From Flavobacterium johnsoniae UW101 (lineage in GTDB: Bacteria; Bacteroidota; Bacteroidia; Flavobacteriales; Flavobacteriaceae): a stretch of 64,000 bases of DNA. The stretch lies in contig NC_009441.1 of assembly GCF_000016645.1 (NCBI RefSeq), positions 4,154,001 through 4,218,000 of the forward strand, in the 5' to 3' direction. Position numbers and translations under genes: made by a program. Of this stretch, positions 43,305-53,001 are shown one piece after another; the stretch's first letter is position 1; the number at the start of each line of letters is the position of its first letter. The notes beneath the pieces were generated by a model. The model saw only the letters and a program-made list of their open reading frames with translations. It did not search any database and had not been told where the DNA came from.

Positions 43305-44018
43305 TTATTTGTTTGTATTTGTTTTTTTCTGCTGGAACATCCAGTCATAGATTTCCTGATTATCATATACTTTCGTCCAGCTGTCATGATTTGCATCATC
43401 AAAAATGGTAAGCTTTACGTCTTTTGCATTACACTTTTTCAATTCTTTGTAAATCGTGATTGCATAATTCACGTTTACCACATCATCTAATAATCCGTGG
43501 AAAATTCTGGTAGGAATATTGGCTATTTCACAAGCGTGTTCTAACTGAATTAAATCTACAAAGCCAGCGACAGGTACGTTTGCTGCAAATAGATCCGGAT
43601 GTGCAAAAGCCAAATTCCAAGAAGCCCAGCCTCCTGAGCTCAAACCAGTAACATATATTCTGTCTGAATCGATTTTATTTTCTTTCTGAATTTTTAAAAT
43701 CAGCTGATAAATCGATTCTATATCCCAGTTCTCATCTTCCTTACATTGCGGAGCCAGAACATAGGCGTCTAATTGATGCGTTTTTAAATATTTTAACGGA
43801 CCATGAACTTTTACTTTTTCAAGGTCTGTTCCTTTTTCTCCATCTCCAGAAATAAAAACTATTAGAGGCTTTTTTTCTTTTGTATTTGCCGGTTTATGCA
43901 AAACATAACCAAGCTCATATTTAGACATTATAACTGTATTGATTTTCCCTGTTGTTTCGGTCTGCCCAAAAACAACGATAGAAAGTAACAGAAATAAAAA
44001 TGCTAATGTATTTTTCAT
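43305..44018 (-). CDS. Exported alpha/beta hydrolase (esterase/depolymerase-like)
   Basis: A 237-residue serine hydrolase with signal peptide MKNTLAFLFLLLSIVVFGQ. The triad can be placed: Ser in GLSSGGWASW, Asp in GLLDDVV and His in DDANHDSW. KKPLIVFISGDGEKGTD supplies the oxyanion region. It resembles the carboxylesterase/PHB-depolymerase-like proteins found in glycan loci, where they often remove acyl groups. It sits 6 bases after the GH144 gene and 10 bases before bglX, within one operon. Confidence 0.87.
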   Translation of the reverse strand: MKNTLAFLFLLLSIVVFGQTETTGKINTVIMSKYELGYVLHKPANTKEKKPLIVFISGDGEKGTDLEKVKVHGPLKYLKTHQLDAYVLAPQCKEDENWDIESIYQLILKIQKENKIDSDRIYVTGLSSGGWASWNLAFAHPDLFAANVPVAGFVDLIQLEHACEIANIPTRIFHGLLDDVVNVNYAITIYKELKKCNAKDVKLTIFDDANHDSWTKVYDNQEIYDWMFQQKKTNTNK

Positions 44019-44024
44019 AGAAGC

Positions 44025-45398
44025 TTAAATTCCGTATTTACCAGATTTGAATCCAAGTTTTGTTAATCCTTGTTTTACTTCAGGTGCATTCATGAATAAT
44101 TTCCATAATAAACCTGTTCTGTAATTTTCAATCATAACCACCTCAGGACCTTGATCAATTGCCAGATAACGTTTTGCAGCCCATTTGTTTCCTAAACTCA
44201 GTGCATCATAAAAACCTGCATCTCCCCATGTTTCATCTTTATGATTATCATATAAGTTTCTGATTAAAGCCATCGATTCTTTTGGTGTGTACACGATTGA
44301 ACTGATTGCTGCAGTAGGTGAAATCACACCTTGATCGTTGCTCGGCATGTGTGCATTATATCCAATAGAACCATCAGGGTTTCTTGAATATGATGCTGTT
44401 AAACCCCAATAATCTGGTCCATAACCTGCATTTTTATTTGGATTTTGAACGCAAAACTGATAATTGATTTTGGTTTGGTTTACATTTAAATCCCAGTAGT
44501 TTGCATATTTATCTGTTAACTGATTTGGATCTAAACCTACATAAGAATAATGTGCCCAGAATAACGGACCTCCAAATTCTTCAGCACCATTGTGCTTTAA
44601 AATAAGCGGAATATTGTATTTTGTTTTTGAAGAAACTATGCCTCCGCTTCTCGCCCATCCTTCATGATATGCCTTTGCATCGATTGTATGAGTTGGTGAA
44701 GATGCTGCCATTACGTAAGTGATCAGACATTCGTTATATCCTTGAAGAGGAAAATTCATCTGCCATGCGTAGTTTGGTGACCAGTGCCAGTACAACACAT
44801 TTTTGTTGTTTGTATACCATTGCCAGTCAACACCTTTCCAAAGTGCATCAAATTTTTGTGCTACAGCTTTTTCTTTTTCAGAACCATCTTTAAGATATTC
44901 ACGAACTGTAATCATTCCTGCAACCAAAAATGAAGTTTCGACTAAATCGCCGCCATTATCCTTGGTTCCAAAAGGTTTTACTTTTCCTGTATTTCCGTCA
45001 ATCCAATGTGACCATGCTCCGTGAAAACGATCTGCTTTGCCTAAAAAATCTGCAATTTTATTAAGACGTTCTACACCTTGCTCTTTAGTAATATATCCTT
45101 GAGACATTCCTGATACAAGAGCCATTAATCCAAAACCTGAACCTCCTGTTGTAACGATATTTGAATCATTTTCAGGATAATTTCCGTCTGGATGGTAACG
45201 CTCTCTGGCTAATCCAGAATTTGGTTCTGCATAATCCCAGAAGTATTTAAAAGTTTGTTTTTGAACAGCGTCTAAAAGCTGTTCGTCTGTTAATGCTGTA
45301 ACGCCAGAGGTATTTTCCTGTGCATTTTCTTTCGACTTATCATTCGATCCACAACTAAAAAAAGCAAAAGCTAAAAATAAAACTGAAATTCTAATCAT
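44025..45398 (-). CDS. GH144-type (glucoamylase-like fold) endo-beta-1,2-glucanase, lipoprotein
   Basis: A 457-residue protein started at the ATG at 45398, which exposes the lipobox signal MIRISVLFLAFAFFSC; the longer frame from 45431 would mask it. The (alpha/alpha)6 region carries TFKYFWDYAEPNSGLARER, TTGGSGFGLMAL, WHWSPNYAWQMNFPLQGYNE, EEFGGPLFWAHYSYVGLDP and SNDQGVISPTAAISS, the pattern of the PF10091/GH144 family. Founding GH144 enzymes cut beta-1,2-glucan. It lies 75 bases after susD. Substrate is inferred from family and context; other PF10091 members could differ. Confidence 0.85.
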   Translation of the reverse strand: MIRISVLFLAFAFFSCGSNDKSKENAQENTSGVTALTDEQLLDAVQKQTFKYFWDYAEPNSGLARERYHPDGNYPENDSNIVTTGGSGFGLMALVSGMSQGYITKEQGVERLNKIADFLGKADRFHGAWSHWIDGNTGKVKPFGTKDNGGDLVETSFLVAGMITVREYLKDGSEKEKAVAQKFDALWKGVDWQWYTNNKNVLYWHWSPNYAWQMNFPLQGYNECLITYVMAASSPTHTIDAKAYHEGWARSGGIVSSKTKYNIPLILKHNGAEEFGGPLFWAHYSYVGLDPNQLTDKYANYWDLNVNQTKINYQFCVQNPNKNAGYGPDYWGLTASYSRNPDGSIGYNAHMPSNDQGVISPTAAISSIVYTPKESMALIRNLYDNHKDETWGDAGFYDALSLGNKWAAKRYLAIDQGPEVVMIENYRTGLLWKLFMNAPEVKQGLTKLGFKSGKYGI

Positions 45399-45473
45399 TA
45401 TAAAGATTTTGAGATTGTAATAAATAATCACTTCCTCCAGGATGATTCTGGAGAAAGTGATATAAGATTTTGA

Positions 45474-46937
45474 TTAATAACCGCCTGGGTTTTGAGTTGA
45501 ATATCCCACTGATTCTCTAATGAAAAATGTTGGTATAGGCCATAATTCATGTTTTCCAACCACAAATGTTTTTCCATCTGCCGCCATAGCTGCCTGCGCC
45601 TGACCTGTTCTAACAAGATCAAACCATCTGTCATGTTCAAAAGCAAGTTCTACCCTTCTTTCTTTCCAGATTGCGGTTCTAACATCTGCTTGCGAAACTG
45701 CAGGGGTATCACCTAAATTAGCTCTGTGTCTTACTTGGTTTAAGAACGGAACTGCTGCACTTGTCTGCCCCAATTCATTAAGAGCTTCTGCTTTCATTAA
45801 TAAAACTTCAGCATATCTTAAATATCTTAGGTTTGTATCTGTAAATTCAAGATTGTAAAAATCTGATGAGTATGCTTTGTAGTTGTACATCGGATTTGTT
45901 ACTGTTGAAGCCACAACTCTTCCATCATATAAAACTGAACCTCTAAAGATAATTGTAGCATTTTTTCTAACATCACCTGGCTCGTAAGCATTAGCAAGGC
46001 CTTGAGTTGGTGTGTTGAAACCCCAGCCCCATCCTCCAGCACCTCTTGGTGCCTGAGATACAGTATAGTTACCAATTCCTAATTTTTGATCAGAAGTTGG
46101 TGAACCAACACCGTTGATTTCAAAAATTGATTCTGAACCAAATTCACCTTCTAATTTAAATTGTGAAGAATAATCCGCAACTAATGAATAGCCTATTACT
46201 TTATCACAATTATCAATTACAGCCTGCCAGTTTTTCAAGTATAAATTTACTTTTGCTAATAATGCATAAGCCGAACCTTTTGAAACTCTTTGTTTGTCAT
46301 TTCCTGAATAAGTGCTTTTTTCTGGTAACGCCTCAGCAGCTTCTGCTAAATCTTTTTCAATAAAAGCATAAACATCAGAGACAGGTCTACGAGTTAACTG
46401 CATTTCTTTATCTTCTGGTGTTAACGGTATATTAGCTAAACGGTCAACAATTGGGACTGCACCATACCCTTTTACTAAAGTAAAGTACATGAAAGCTCTC
46501 ATGAATTTTGCTTCGCCAATTAATCTATTTCTCAATGCAGGAGTTACTTTGTCTAATTGCGGCAGATACGTTAATGCCTGATTACATCTATTGATTCCGG
46601 CATAATTTGCTTTCCAAACACTTTCAAATGATGGAGTTGAAGCATTGTAAGTTAATGCATCCAATACATCCTTATCTGCACCAGTATCCCCTGGGTCAGA
46701 ACCTTTATCTGCATCATCAGAAATAATACTTGTTACCCCATTCCATCCAAAAGATGACATTTCCCAAGATAAAAACTGGTTGTAAATAGAGGTAACCAAT
46801 TCTGCAGCTTTACTATCAGTATTTAGATATTCTACATCAACAGGAATTTTATCCGTCTGATCAACATCTAAAAAATCATCTGAACATCCCGAAAAGAGTC
46901 CAGCAAGTATAAACAATGATATATATATTCTTTTCAT
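45474..46937 (-). CDS. SusD/RagB-family glycan-binding lipoprotein
   Basis: A 487-residue outer-membrane lipoprotein (MKRIYISLFILAGLFSGC, then the typical CSDDFLDVDQTD start). TPR-like helices contain FMRAFMYFTLVKGYGAVPIV, and the C terminus has YLRYAEVLLMKAEALNELG and KERRVELAFEHDRWFDLVR, both classic SusD motifs. It forms the lid over the SusC channel and binds the oligosaccharide at the cell surface. It starts 4 bases after the susC stop. Confidence 0.95.
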   Translation of the reverse strand: MKRIYISLFILAGLFSGCSDDFLDVDQTDKIPVDVEYLNTDSKAAELVTSIYNQFLSWEMSSFGWNGVTSIISDDADKGSDPGDTGADKDVLDALTYNASTPSFESVWKANYAGINRCNQALTYLPQLDKVTPALRNRLIGEAKFMRAFMYFTLVKGYGAVPIVDRLANIPLTPEDKEMQLTRRPVSDVYAFIEKDLAEAAEALPEKSTYSGNDKQRVSKGSAYALLAKVNLYLKNWQAVIDNCDKVIGYSLVADYSSQFKLEGEFGSESIFEINGVGSPTSDQKLGIGNYTVSQAPRGAGGWGWGFNTPTQGLANAYEPGDVRKNATIIFRGSVLYDGRVVASTVTNPMYNYKAYSSDFYNLEFTDTNLRYLRYAEVLLMKAEALNELGQTSAAVPFLNQVRHRANLGDTPAVSQADVRTAIWKERRVELAFEHDRWFDLVRTGQAQAAMAADGKTFVVGKHELWPIPTFFIRESVGYSTQNPGGY

Positions 46938-46941
46938 AATA

Positions 46942-49900
46942 TTAAAATTTTAAATTAGCTCCAATAACAAATGATCTCAATGATGGGTAAGCATCTAACT
47001 CAACTCCCTGAGTACCTGTAACTAATTCTCCGTCTCCCAATGCTTCCGGTGAAAACCCTGAGAATTTTTGAGTAATAAATGGATTTACAGCATTTACATA
47101 AATTCTACAGTAGTTGATAAATCCATTTTCATTTAAAGGAAGTTTGTATCCAACTGTAATGTTATTAATTCTAAAAAAGTCAGCTGATTCTAAGTAATAA
47201 GTTGAAGCAACAGGAACTTGGTTAAATGGAGCCGGATTTGAAGCTGTTGTGTTTGTTGGAGTCCAGAAATCACGAGTTAAAGAAGCCTCTACATTTTCTC
47301 CAGAAAAACGCTGTGCTTTTTTACCATTGTAGACTTTTGCTCCTCCTGTACCATATCCGTCAACAGAAAAATCAATAGCTTTATATGTTAAACCTAATGT
47401 TACACCGTAGTTTGCTGTAGGTAAAACTGAACCAACATATTTTTTATCATTAACTTCATTTAAAGCGCCTTGAGCAACTTTATTACCACTTGCATTGTAG
47501 TATAACATTTGTCCATTTGTTGGATCTATTCCTGCATATTCGTACATGTAAAAACTTCCTATTGGCTGTCCAACAGATGTAATATCAAGTATTTTAGTAT
47601 TCTGACCGTTCCCTAAATTTCCTGCTACAATTGGAGCAATTGAAGGATTGTTCAAACTAGCTAATTTATTTTTGTTGTGAGAGAAATTACCTCCAACCCA
47701 GTAACTTAAATTATCATTGATTTTGTCATCCCAACGAAGAGCAATTTCATAACCTTTGTTTGAAACCTCTCCTACGTGAGTAGCAGTTCTTTGAGTAAGT
47801 CCTGAAGTTGAATATGGTAAAACATATAAAATGGCATTTGTTGTGTTTTTATCATAAACATCAAAAGATCCTTTTAATCTATTGTTAAACATTTCAATGT
47901 CAAAACCTGCTGAAAGTTCTTCAACAATTTCCCATGATAAATTTGGATCTACAGCTGAGTCAACAGTAATTCCTGAACCTGAATCTGGTCCATAATTTAA
48001 ACCTGAAGTAAAAGTCTGATTGTTCAAAGGCACTTTCTGATTTCCTAATCTACCCCAAGAACCTCTAATCTTTAATAAATCAAGACCTTTTACATTGCTT
48101 AAGAAATTTTCTTTCGTTACAATCCATCCAGCACCAAATGATGGGAAAGTTCCCCAACGGTTACCTTCAGAAAACTGTGAAGATCCGTCGCGTCTTACTG
48201 TTCCTGTAAACAAATATCTGTCCATTAATTTGTATTGGAAACGTGCAAAATATGATGATAATTTTTGCTGATTTAATGCTACATCTGTATAACCAACAAC
48301 ATTTGCAGCATAAGGAACGCCGTCTAATGCCCAGTAATTAGAATTAGCTTCGACATTTTTTCTAGTAATACCAAGTTTTTCTCTTGTACCAATAACGTTT
48401 GCCTCAATACCCGCAGTCACCTCAACATCGTGAATTTCAGCAAACACTTTATTATAAGTAAAATAGTTAGATAAGTTCCAGTTGAAATATTGATCTCTAT
48501 TTCTTGTTAAGGTATTGATATTACTTTTTGGATCGTATGCATCTACAACTCTGTTTGGGTCTGCAGCTAACCAAATAGCTAGATTGTCAACATAGTTATA
48601 TTGCTTATAAGTATAAAACTCTCCGTTAAATTGGGAAGTGAATTTTAATGATTTTGTAATATCAAAATCTAATTTTAAACCTCCTTGTAAAATAACAGTT
48701 TGCTGTTTTTCATTATTATAATCGATAGCACTTACTGGATTTCCAACTGAATTAAATTGAGAACCTGTTTCTGCAGCAACTCCATTATTTACAAAAGGAA
48801 CACCATATTTACCATCAGCATAACGCACTGGTACGATTGGCGATTGTCTGTAAGCTGTTGTAAATGCAGATAATGGTTTTGGTGTGTTTTTTATTGAGCT
48901 CACACTAAAATTCTGGCTTAATTTAAGTCTTTCAGAAATTTTATACTCGTTGTTACTTCTAATAGTTGTACGAGAATAATCTGTTCCATTCAAAATTCCT
49001 TTTTCTTGGTAGTTTCCTGCACTTAAAAAGTATTTAATACTTTCTGATGAACCAGACAATGCGAGATTGTTTTCTGAATAAGTTCCTGTGCGCGTAATTT
49101 CATCATACCAATTTGTATTAATTGGCTGATTCAAAGAAAATTTAGCCGGATCGTTAAAAGCGGCATTACTATAACGAGCAAACTCCTCACTATTAGCCAT
49201 TTTCACCTTTTTCAAAGCAGATTTAAAACCACTATAACTATCAAAATCAATAGTCATTTTACCTTTACCAGCTTTTGTAGTAATCATGATCACACCATTC
49301 GCACCTCTAGTACCATAAATAGCAAGTGCAGAGGCATCTTTTAGAACTTCATAAGAAGTAATATCATTTGTGTTAATGTTATTGATGTTGTCAGTTGGCA
49401 TTCCATCCACAACATATAAAGGGTTTCTTCCTCCTAATGCTGTACCAACCCCCCTGATAATTACTGAAGGTGTTCCTCCAGGCGTATTAGAAGAAGTTAC
49501 TTGAACCCCGGCTGCTTTCCCCTGAATAGCCTGAGTTGCATTTGACACCTTCATTTTTGTAATTTCCTCTGATTTTAGAGAACTTACAGCAGAAGTATTG
49601 TCAATTTTTTTTCTTGTACCGTATCCAATTACTACAACTTCTTTTAAGGCAGTATCACCTGCTTCTTTTAAAGTAATTGTCATTGGTGCGGCAGTTGCCG
49701 GTACAGAAACTGAATCAAAGCCTAACATAGAGATTTTTAAAATGTCTCCTGGTTTTGCATTAATTGTAAAGTTTCCGTCGAAATCTGCATCAGCAGTTGC
49801 TCTAGCGTCAGATGAAGCAATGATTGCTCCCGGAATCCCCATTCCGCTGCTGTCAACTACTTTTCCTTTAATCGCTTGTGCCTGCCCAGACATATATGCT

Positions 49901-49944
49901 GGAAGCATTAAGAGCACAAATAAGCTAAAAATAAAATTTTTCAT
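46942..49944 (-). CDS. SusC/RagA-family TonB-linked outer-membrane transporter
   Basis: A 1000-residue protein. After the signal peptide comes a carboxypeptidase-like regulatory domain (about 24-95), the TonB-box-like stretch KEVVVIGYGTRKK (about 101-113), a plug with GTALGGRNPLYVVDGMP and DASALAIYGTRGANGVIMITTK, then a 22-strand-type barrel ending FVIGANLKF. It imports oligosaccharides together with the SusD lid. It is first in the operon and has a well-formed promoter 100 bases upstream, flanked by repeated ATGATGTA motifs. Confidence 0.96.
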   Translation of the reverse strand: MKNFIFSLFVLLMLPAYMSGQAQAIKGKVVDSSGMGIPGAIIASSDARATADADFDGNFTINAKPGDILKISMLGFDSVSVPATAAPMTITLKEAGDTALKEVVVIGYGTRKKIDNTSAVSSLKSEEITKMKVSNATQAIQGKAAGVQVTSSNTPGGTPSVIIRGVGTALGGRNPLYVVDGMPTDNINNINTNDITSYEVLKDASALAIYGTRGANGVIMITTKAGKGKMTIDFDSYSGFKSALKKVKMANSEEFARYSNAAFNDPAKFSLNQPINTNWYDEITRTGTYSENNLALSGSSESIKYFLSAGNYQEKGILNGTDYSRTTIRSNNEYKISERLKLSQNFSVSSIKNTPKPLSAFTTAYRQSPIVPVRYADGKYGVPFVNNGVAAETGSQFNSVGNPVSAIDYNNEKQQTVILQGGLKLDFDITKSLKFTSQFNGEFYTYKQYNYVDNLAIWLAADPNRVVDAYDPKSNINTLTRNRDQYFNWNLSNYFTYNKVFAEIHDVEVTAGIEANVIGTREKLGITRKNVEANSNYWALDGVPYAANVVGYTDVALNQQKLSSYFARFQYKLMDRYLFTGTVRRDGSSQFSEGNRWGTFPSFGAGWIVTKENFLSNVKGLDLLKIRGSWGRLGNQKVPLNNQTFTSGLNYGPDSGSGITVDSAVDPNLSWEIVEELSAGFDIEMFNNRLKGSFDVYDKNTTNAILYVLPYSTSGLTQRTATHVGEVSNKGYEIALRWDDKINDNLSYWVGGNFSHNKNKLASLNNPSIAPIVAGNLGNGQNTKILDITSVGQPIGSFYMYEYAGIDPTNGQMLYYNASGNKVAQGALNEVNDKKYVGSVLPTANYGVTLGLTYKAIDFSVDGYGTGGAKVYNGKKAQRFSGENVEASLTRDFWTPTNTTASNPAPFNQVPVASTYYLESADFFRINNITVGYKLPLNENGFINYCRIYVNAVNPFITQKFSGFSPEALGDGELVTGTQGVELDAYPSLRSFVIGANLKF

Positions 49945-50000
49945 ACAGTTTGTAATCGTTTAAGTTAGTAGAGCCAAATTAAGCAATTACAACGTTGTAG

Positions 50001-50127
50001 TACATCAAATACCACTACTACACAGCTACATCATTGTGTTAAAAAACAAAGTTATTACAATGATTATCAACACAATAAATGTTAAAGAAAATTCATTAAC
50101 ATAACGTTATGATGTAGTAATGATGTA
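50001..50127. promoter_or_regulatory. Candidate operator set around the susC promoter
   Basis: Four related octamers lie here: TACATCAA at 50001-50008, TACATCAT at 50027-50034, and its complement ATGATGTA at 50109-50116 and 50120-50127. The last two are in direct repeat with an 11-base period and sit upstream of the susC -33 element, where an activator would bind; the first two fall in the leader. The likely ligand is the LuxR-type regulator encoded next door. Confidence 0.5.
50047..50075 (-). promoter_or_regulatory. Promoter of susC
   Basis: Reading leftward, TTG (50075-50073), 18 bases, then TAACTTTG (50054-50047), an exact TAnnTTTG. The leader to the susC ATG at 49944 is about 95 bases. 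Confidence 0.7.
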
Positions 50128-50188
50128 TTAGAATTATGTAAAAATTGATGATTAAAAATATAAAATCTTTAAAAAATAAAATCAAATC

Positions 50189-52933
50189 TTACAGAGTTAA
50201 TAAAAACTTCGACAGGTTTTCGTCCTGAGTCAGGTTTAGCTTCTTTCTAAGGCGATATCTATGCAGTTCTACACCTCTAAATGAGATGTTCATCATAGGT
50301 GCAATTTCTTTTGAAGAAAGATTCATTTTTAAATAAACACATAGTTTGATATCCTTTGGAGTTAATTGAGGATACTTTTTAGATAAATTTATGATAAACT
50401 CATTATGGATTTGATTTAAGTTGGTTTCAAATATTTCCCATTCGTGTTTATTTACTTCATTTATCTTAATTGCTTTTTTGATTTCACTTTTAAGTTTATT
50501 GAAATCTTTTTCAGAATCCAGAATATTTTGAATATTCTCGATCATTTCACTTTGTTTTGCAATAGACAGAGATTTTCCTGCAACTTCAGAAGATTTACTT
50601 TGCAGTTCAAGTTCAAGAATGTGTTTTTCATATTCCTGAATATTTAATTCATTTTCTTTTTTCAGCTCCATTTCAAGAATTTCACGCTGATGCTTTAATT
50701 CTTCGGCTTGTAATTTTAATTTTTGGGTATAACGAAGTTTATTCCATTTGTAATAGAAAAATAACACTGCTCCTATTACTAACAGATAAAGGAAAATCAT
50801 CCAAAAAGAAAAATACCAAGGCTGAGCAACTTTAAAATCAAAACTGGAAACTTTATCATAATTAGCCCCGTCATTTTTAAAAATCACAATAGAATGCGAT
50901 CCGCTGCTTAAGTTGTTTAAAACAATTGCACCATTTGAAATAGGAATGTAATTCTTCCCTTTATTAATTTGATAAAACAAATTGGGTTTACTGGCACCAT
51001 AAATTCCGGAGATTACATTTACACGAAGTTCTGTGTTGTGTTTTATCTTACCTTCATTTGGCAATAATTCTTTTTCATTATAAGCTTCAACTTTTACTCC
51101 TTTGTTTTGTTTATTTTCATACCCCAGCTGAAGTGAAATAAAACCGTCATCAAGATTCATTAAATAATGATTGTGGCTTCTAAAAATTCTCAGATTTTCA
51201 TTAATCAACTTTCCTTTATAATATTTCTCCTGAATCATATTCCAGACAAACTTGTTGTCATGAGAATAAATATGATACAAAATACCTTCCTGAAGCACTA
51301 TGAAATGATCTTTATCGATTGCTACAACATCAGTAATGTTTTTAAAATTGGTATTGAATAATTCATTTTCTTCTAATTTATTAGAAATAGAATTAAACGT
51401 GTACCAAACATTATTAATTAGAAAAAGTATTTCATCTCTAAATTCGAAAATTTTGACACCAAAATCATTTGCGATTTTACTCTGCTGTGTGATATTCTCA
51501 ACTTTTTGGGTTTTAAAATTATCATCAAAAAGAACTCTGTATAAACCCCGGTAATTATCGGCTGCCCAGATTTCATTTTTTTTATTTTGGGCAACATATT
51601 TTATGGGTTTTGAAAGATCATTAATTTTTATGCTCTGTGTAAGCTTTGAAACATCATTATATACTAGAACACCGCTGTAAGTCGATTGAAAATAAGTTTC
51701 ATTTATCATGCTTTTAGATAAATTCCAACCGCCGCTAATGTTGTTTATTTTAGTGAGCGCTCCTTTTTCGTAGCAAAAAGTTCCGTCATTATGACCAATG
51801 ATATATTTCTCTCCTATTTTAGTAATATTCCAGCCTTGGCCTTGTGTACCGGGCATCATTTTAAAATTTCCTGAATCGAATTCAAAAATTCCGTGATTAG
51901 AAGCAATTAAGTATCCTTTATCTATAGTTGCTACAGAATATACAGATCCTAAAATACCAGAATTGTCATAAAAAAAGGAAATAGGCGAATTAATTTCGAC
52001 ATGAGCAATTCCATTATCAAGTCCCAGCCATAAATCTTCTTCTTTGTCAAAACCAATGCTTAGGACAGAATTGTTCATCAAAACATTATTTCGATCAATA
52101 TTTTTAAAGGTATTTGTATTGAAATCATAAATAAAAACACCTTTATTTCCTGTACCTACGACAAGTTTATTGTTTTTAATAAATTTCGCTACATTAATTC
52201 CATTTGACTTAAAAGTTTCGTTTAATGGATTATCCCACGGTTTTAAACCATTTTTTTCGACTAAATAGATTCCTTTCTTCTGCGTAAAAATATAAGTCTG
52301 GTTTTTGTATTTCTCGATTGCGTGAACAACTGTGTTTTTTAAAATATCCCATCCTTTTGGATTTGAAATCTTTGACCCATCCATTTTAAAGAGGCCTTTG
52401 TCTACAGAAGCCACGTAAACATTATTGTCTACTACAAAACAATAGGAAATTAAGAATGGAAACTTGATTTTTTTGATGTGTTTTCCATTATAAATAAAAA
52501 CATCGTTAAAAGACTGAAAATAGAGTGAACCATTGAATCTAAAAATTTTCCAGATTTCTTCATTATCTTTTTCATCAAACAAGCGCAGGTTTTTTGTAAT
52601 TGAAACATAATGCATTTTTCCGTTTTCGCGGTACCAATATCCAAATTCTTTATAAGAACCGGAGTAAATTCGATCACCTTCAATTAATATCGAACGAATA
52701 ATGGTTTTATTAGGAAGTGAGTATTTCTCCCAAACAACACCATCATATCTAAGAAGATAGTGATTATTGGCAAAATACATCGCTTTATCTTTACCCTGAG
52801 CAACATTCCATATTTGATTGTCGCCCTGATAATCTGATTTATTGTAATTTTCTACGAAAGGAAGTAATTCTTGTGCTTGGATTTGAAAACCAATGAAAAA
52901 GAAGAAAACTGATTTTAAAAGTATCGATTTCAA
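50189..52933 (-). CDS. Membrane-anchored propeller sensor with LuxR-type HTH (glycan-locus regulator)
   Basis: A 914-residue one-piece regulator, read from a TTG at 52933 that exposes the signal MKSILLKSVFFFFIGFQIQAQ; the TTG at 52954 lies in the -7 element. A periplasmic part of about 600 residues has two-component-propeller-like repeats (for example ILSIGFDKEEDLWLGLDNGI) and a Y_Y_Y-like domain with KPNLFYQINKGKNY. A single membrane helix (PWYFSFWMIFLYLLVIGAVL) leads to a coiled coil and a C-terminal helix-turn-helix (LTPKDIKLCVYLKMNLSSKE, GVELHRYRLRKKL). There is no kinase or receiver domain. It probably senses the imported glycan and activates susC. Confidence 0.85.
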   Translation of the reverse strand: MKSILLKSVFFFFIGFQIQAQELLPFVENYNKSDYQGDNQIWNVAQGKDKAMYFANNHYLLRYDGVVWEKYSLPNKTIIRSILIEGDRIYSGSYKEFGYWYRENGKMHYVSITKNLRLFDEKDNEEIWKIFRFNGSLYFQSFNDVFIYNGKHIKKIKFPFLISYCFVVDNNVYVASVDKGLFKMDGSKISNPKGWDILKNTVVHAIEKYKNQTYIFTQKKGIYLVEKNGLKPWDNPLNETFKSNGINVAKFIKNNKLVVGTGNKGVFIYDFNTNTFKNIDRNNVLMNNSVLSIGFDKEEDLWLGLDNGIAHVEINSPISFFYDNSGILGSVYSVATIDKGYLIASNHGIFEFDSGNFKMMPGTQGQGWNITKIGEKYIIGHNDGTFCYEKGALTKINNISGGWNLSKSMINETYFQSTYSGVLVYNDVSKLTQSIKINDLSKPIKYVAQNKKNEIWAADNYRGLYRVLFDDNFKTQKVENITQQSKIANDFGVKIFEFRDEILFLINNVWYTFNSISNKLEENELFNTNFKNITDVVAIDKDHFIVLQEGILYHIYSHDNKFVWNMIQEKYYKGKLINENLRIFRSHNHYLMNLDDGFISLQLGYENKQNKGVKVEAYNEKELLPNEGKIKHNTELRVNVISGIYGASKPNLFYQINKGKNYIPISNGAIVLNNLSSGSHSIVIFKNDGANYDKVSSFDFKVAQPWYFSFWMIFLYLLVIGAVLFFYYKWNKLRYTQKLKLQAEELKHQREILEMELKKENELNIQEYEKHILELELQSKSSEVAGKSLSIAKQSEMIENIQNILDSEKDFNKLKSEIKKAIKINEVNKHEWEIFETNLNQIHNEFIINLSKKYPQLTPKDIKLCVYLKMNLSSKEIAPMMNISFRGVELHRYRLRKKLNLTQDENLSKFLLTL

Positions 52934-52951
52934 GATATTCGGATTTAAATC

Positions 52952-52959
52952 CAAAGATA
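52952..52959 (-). promoter_or_regulatory. -7 element of the glycan-locus regulator
   Basis: TATCTTTG read leftward is an exact TAnnTTTG, 18 bases before the TTG start at 52933. The leader would be only about a dozen bases. Confidence 0.55.
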
Positions 52960-53001
52960 ATCACAAATATTTAATTTTCAGCTTTAAAAACAAGATGAGA
53001 T

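Noticed and set aside
45428..45646. 72-codon leftward frame over the end of susD
   Set aside because: It overlaps the conserved C terminus of SusD in another frame.
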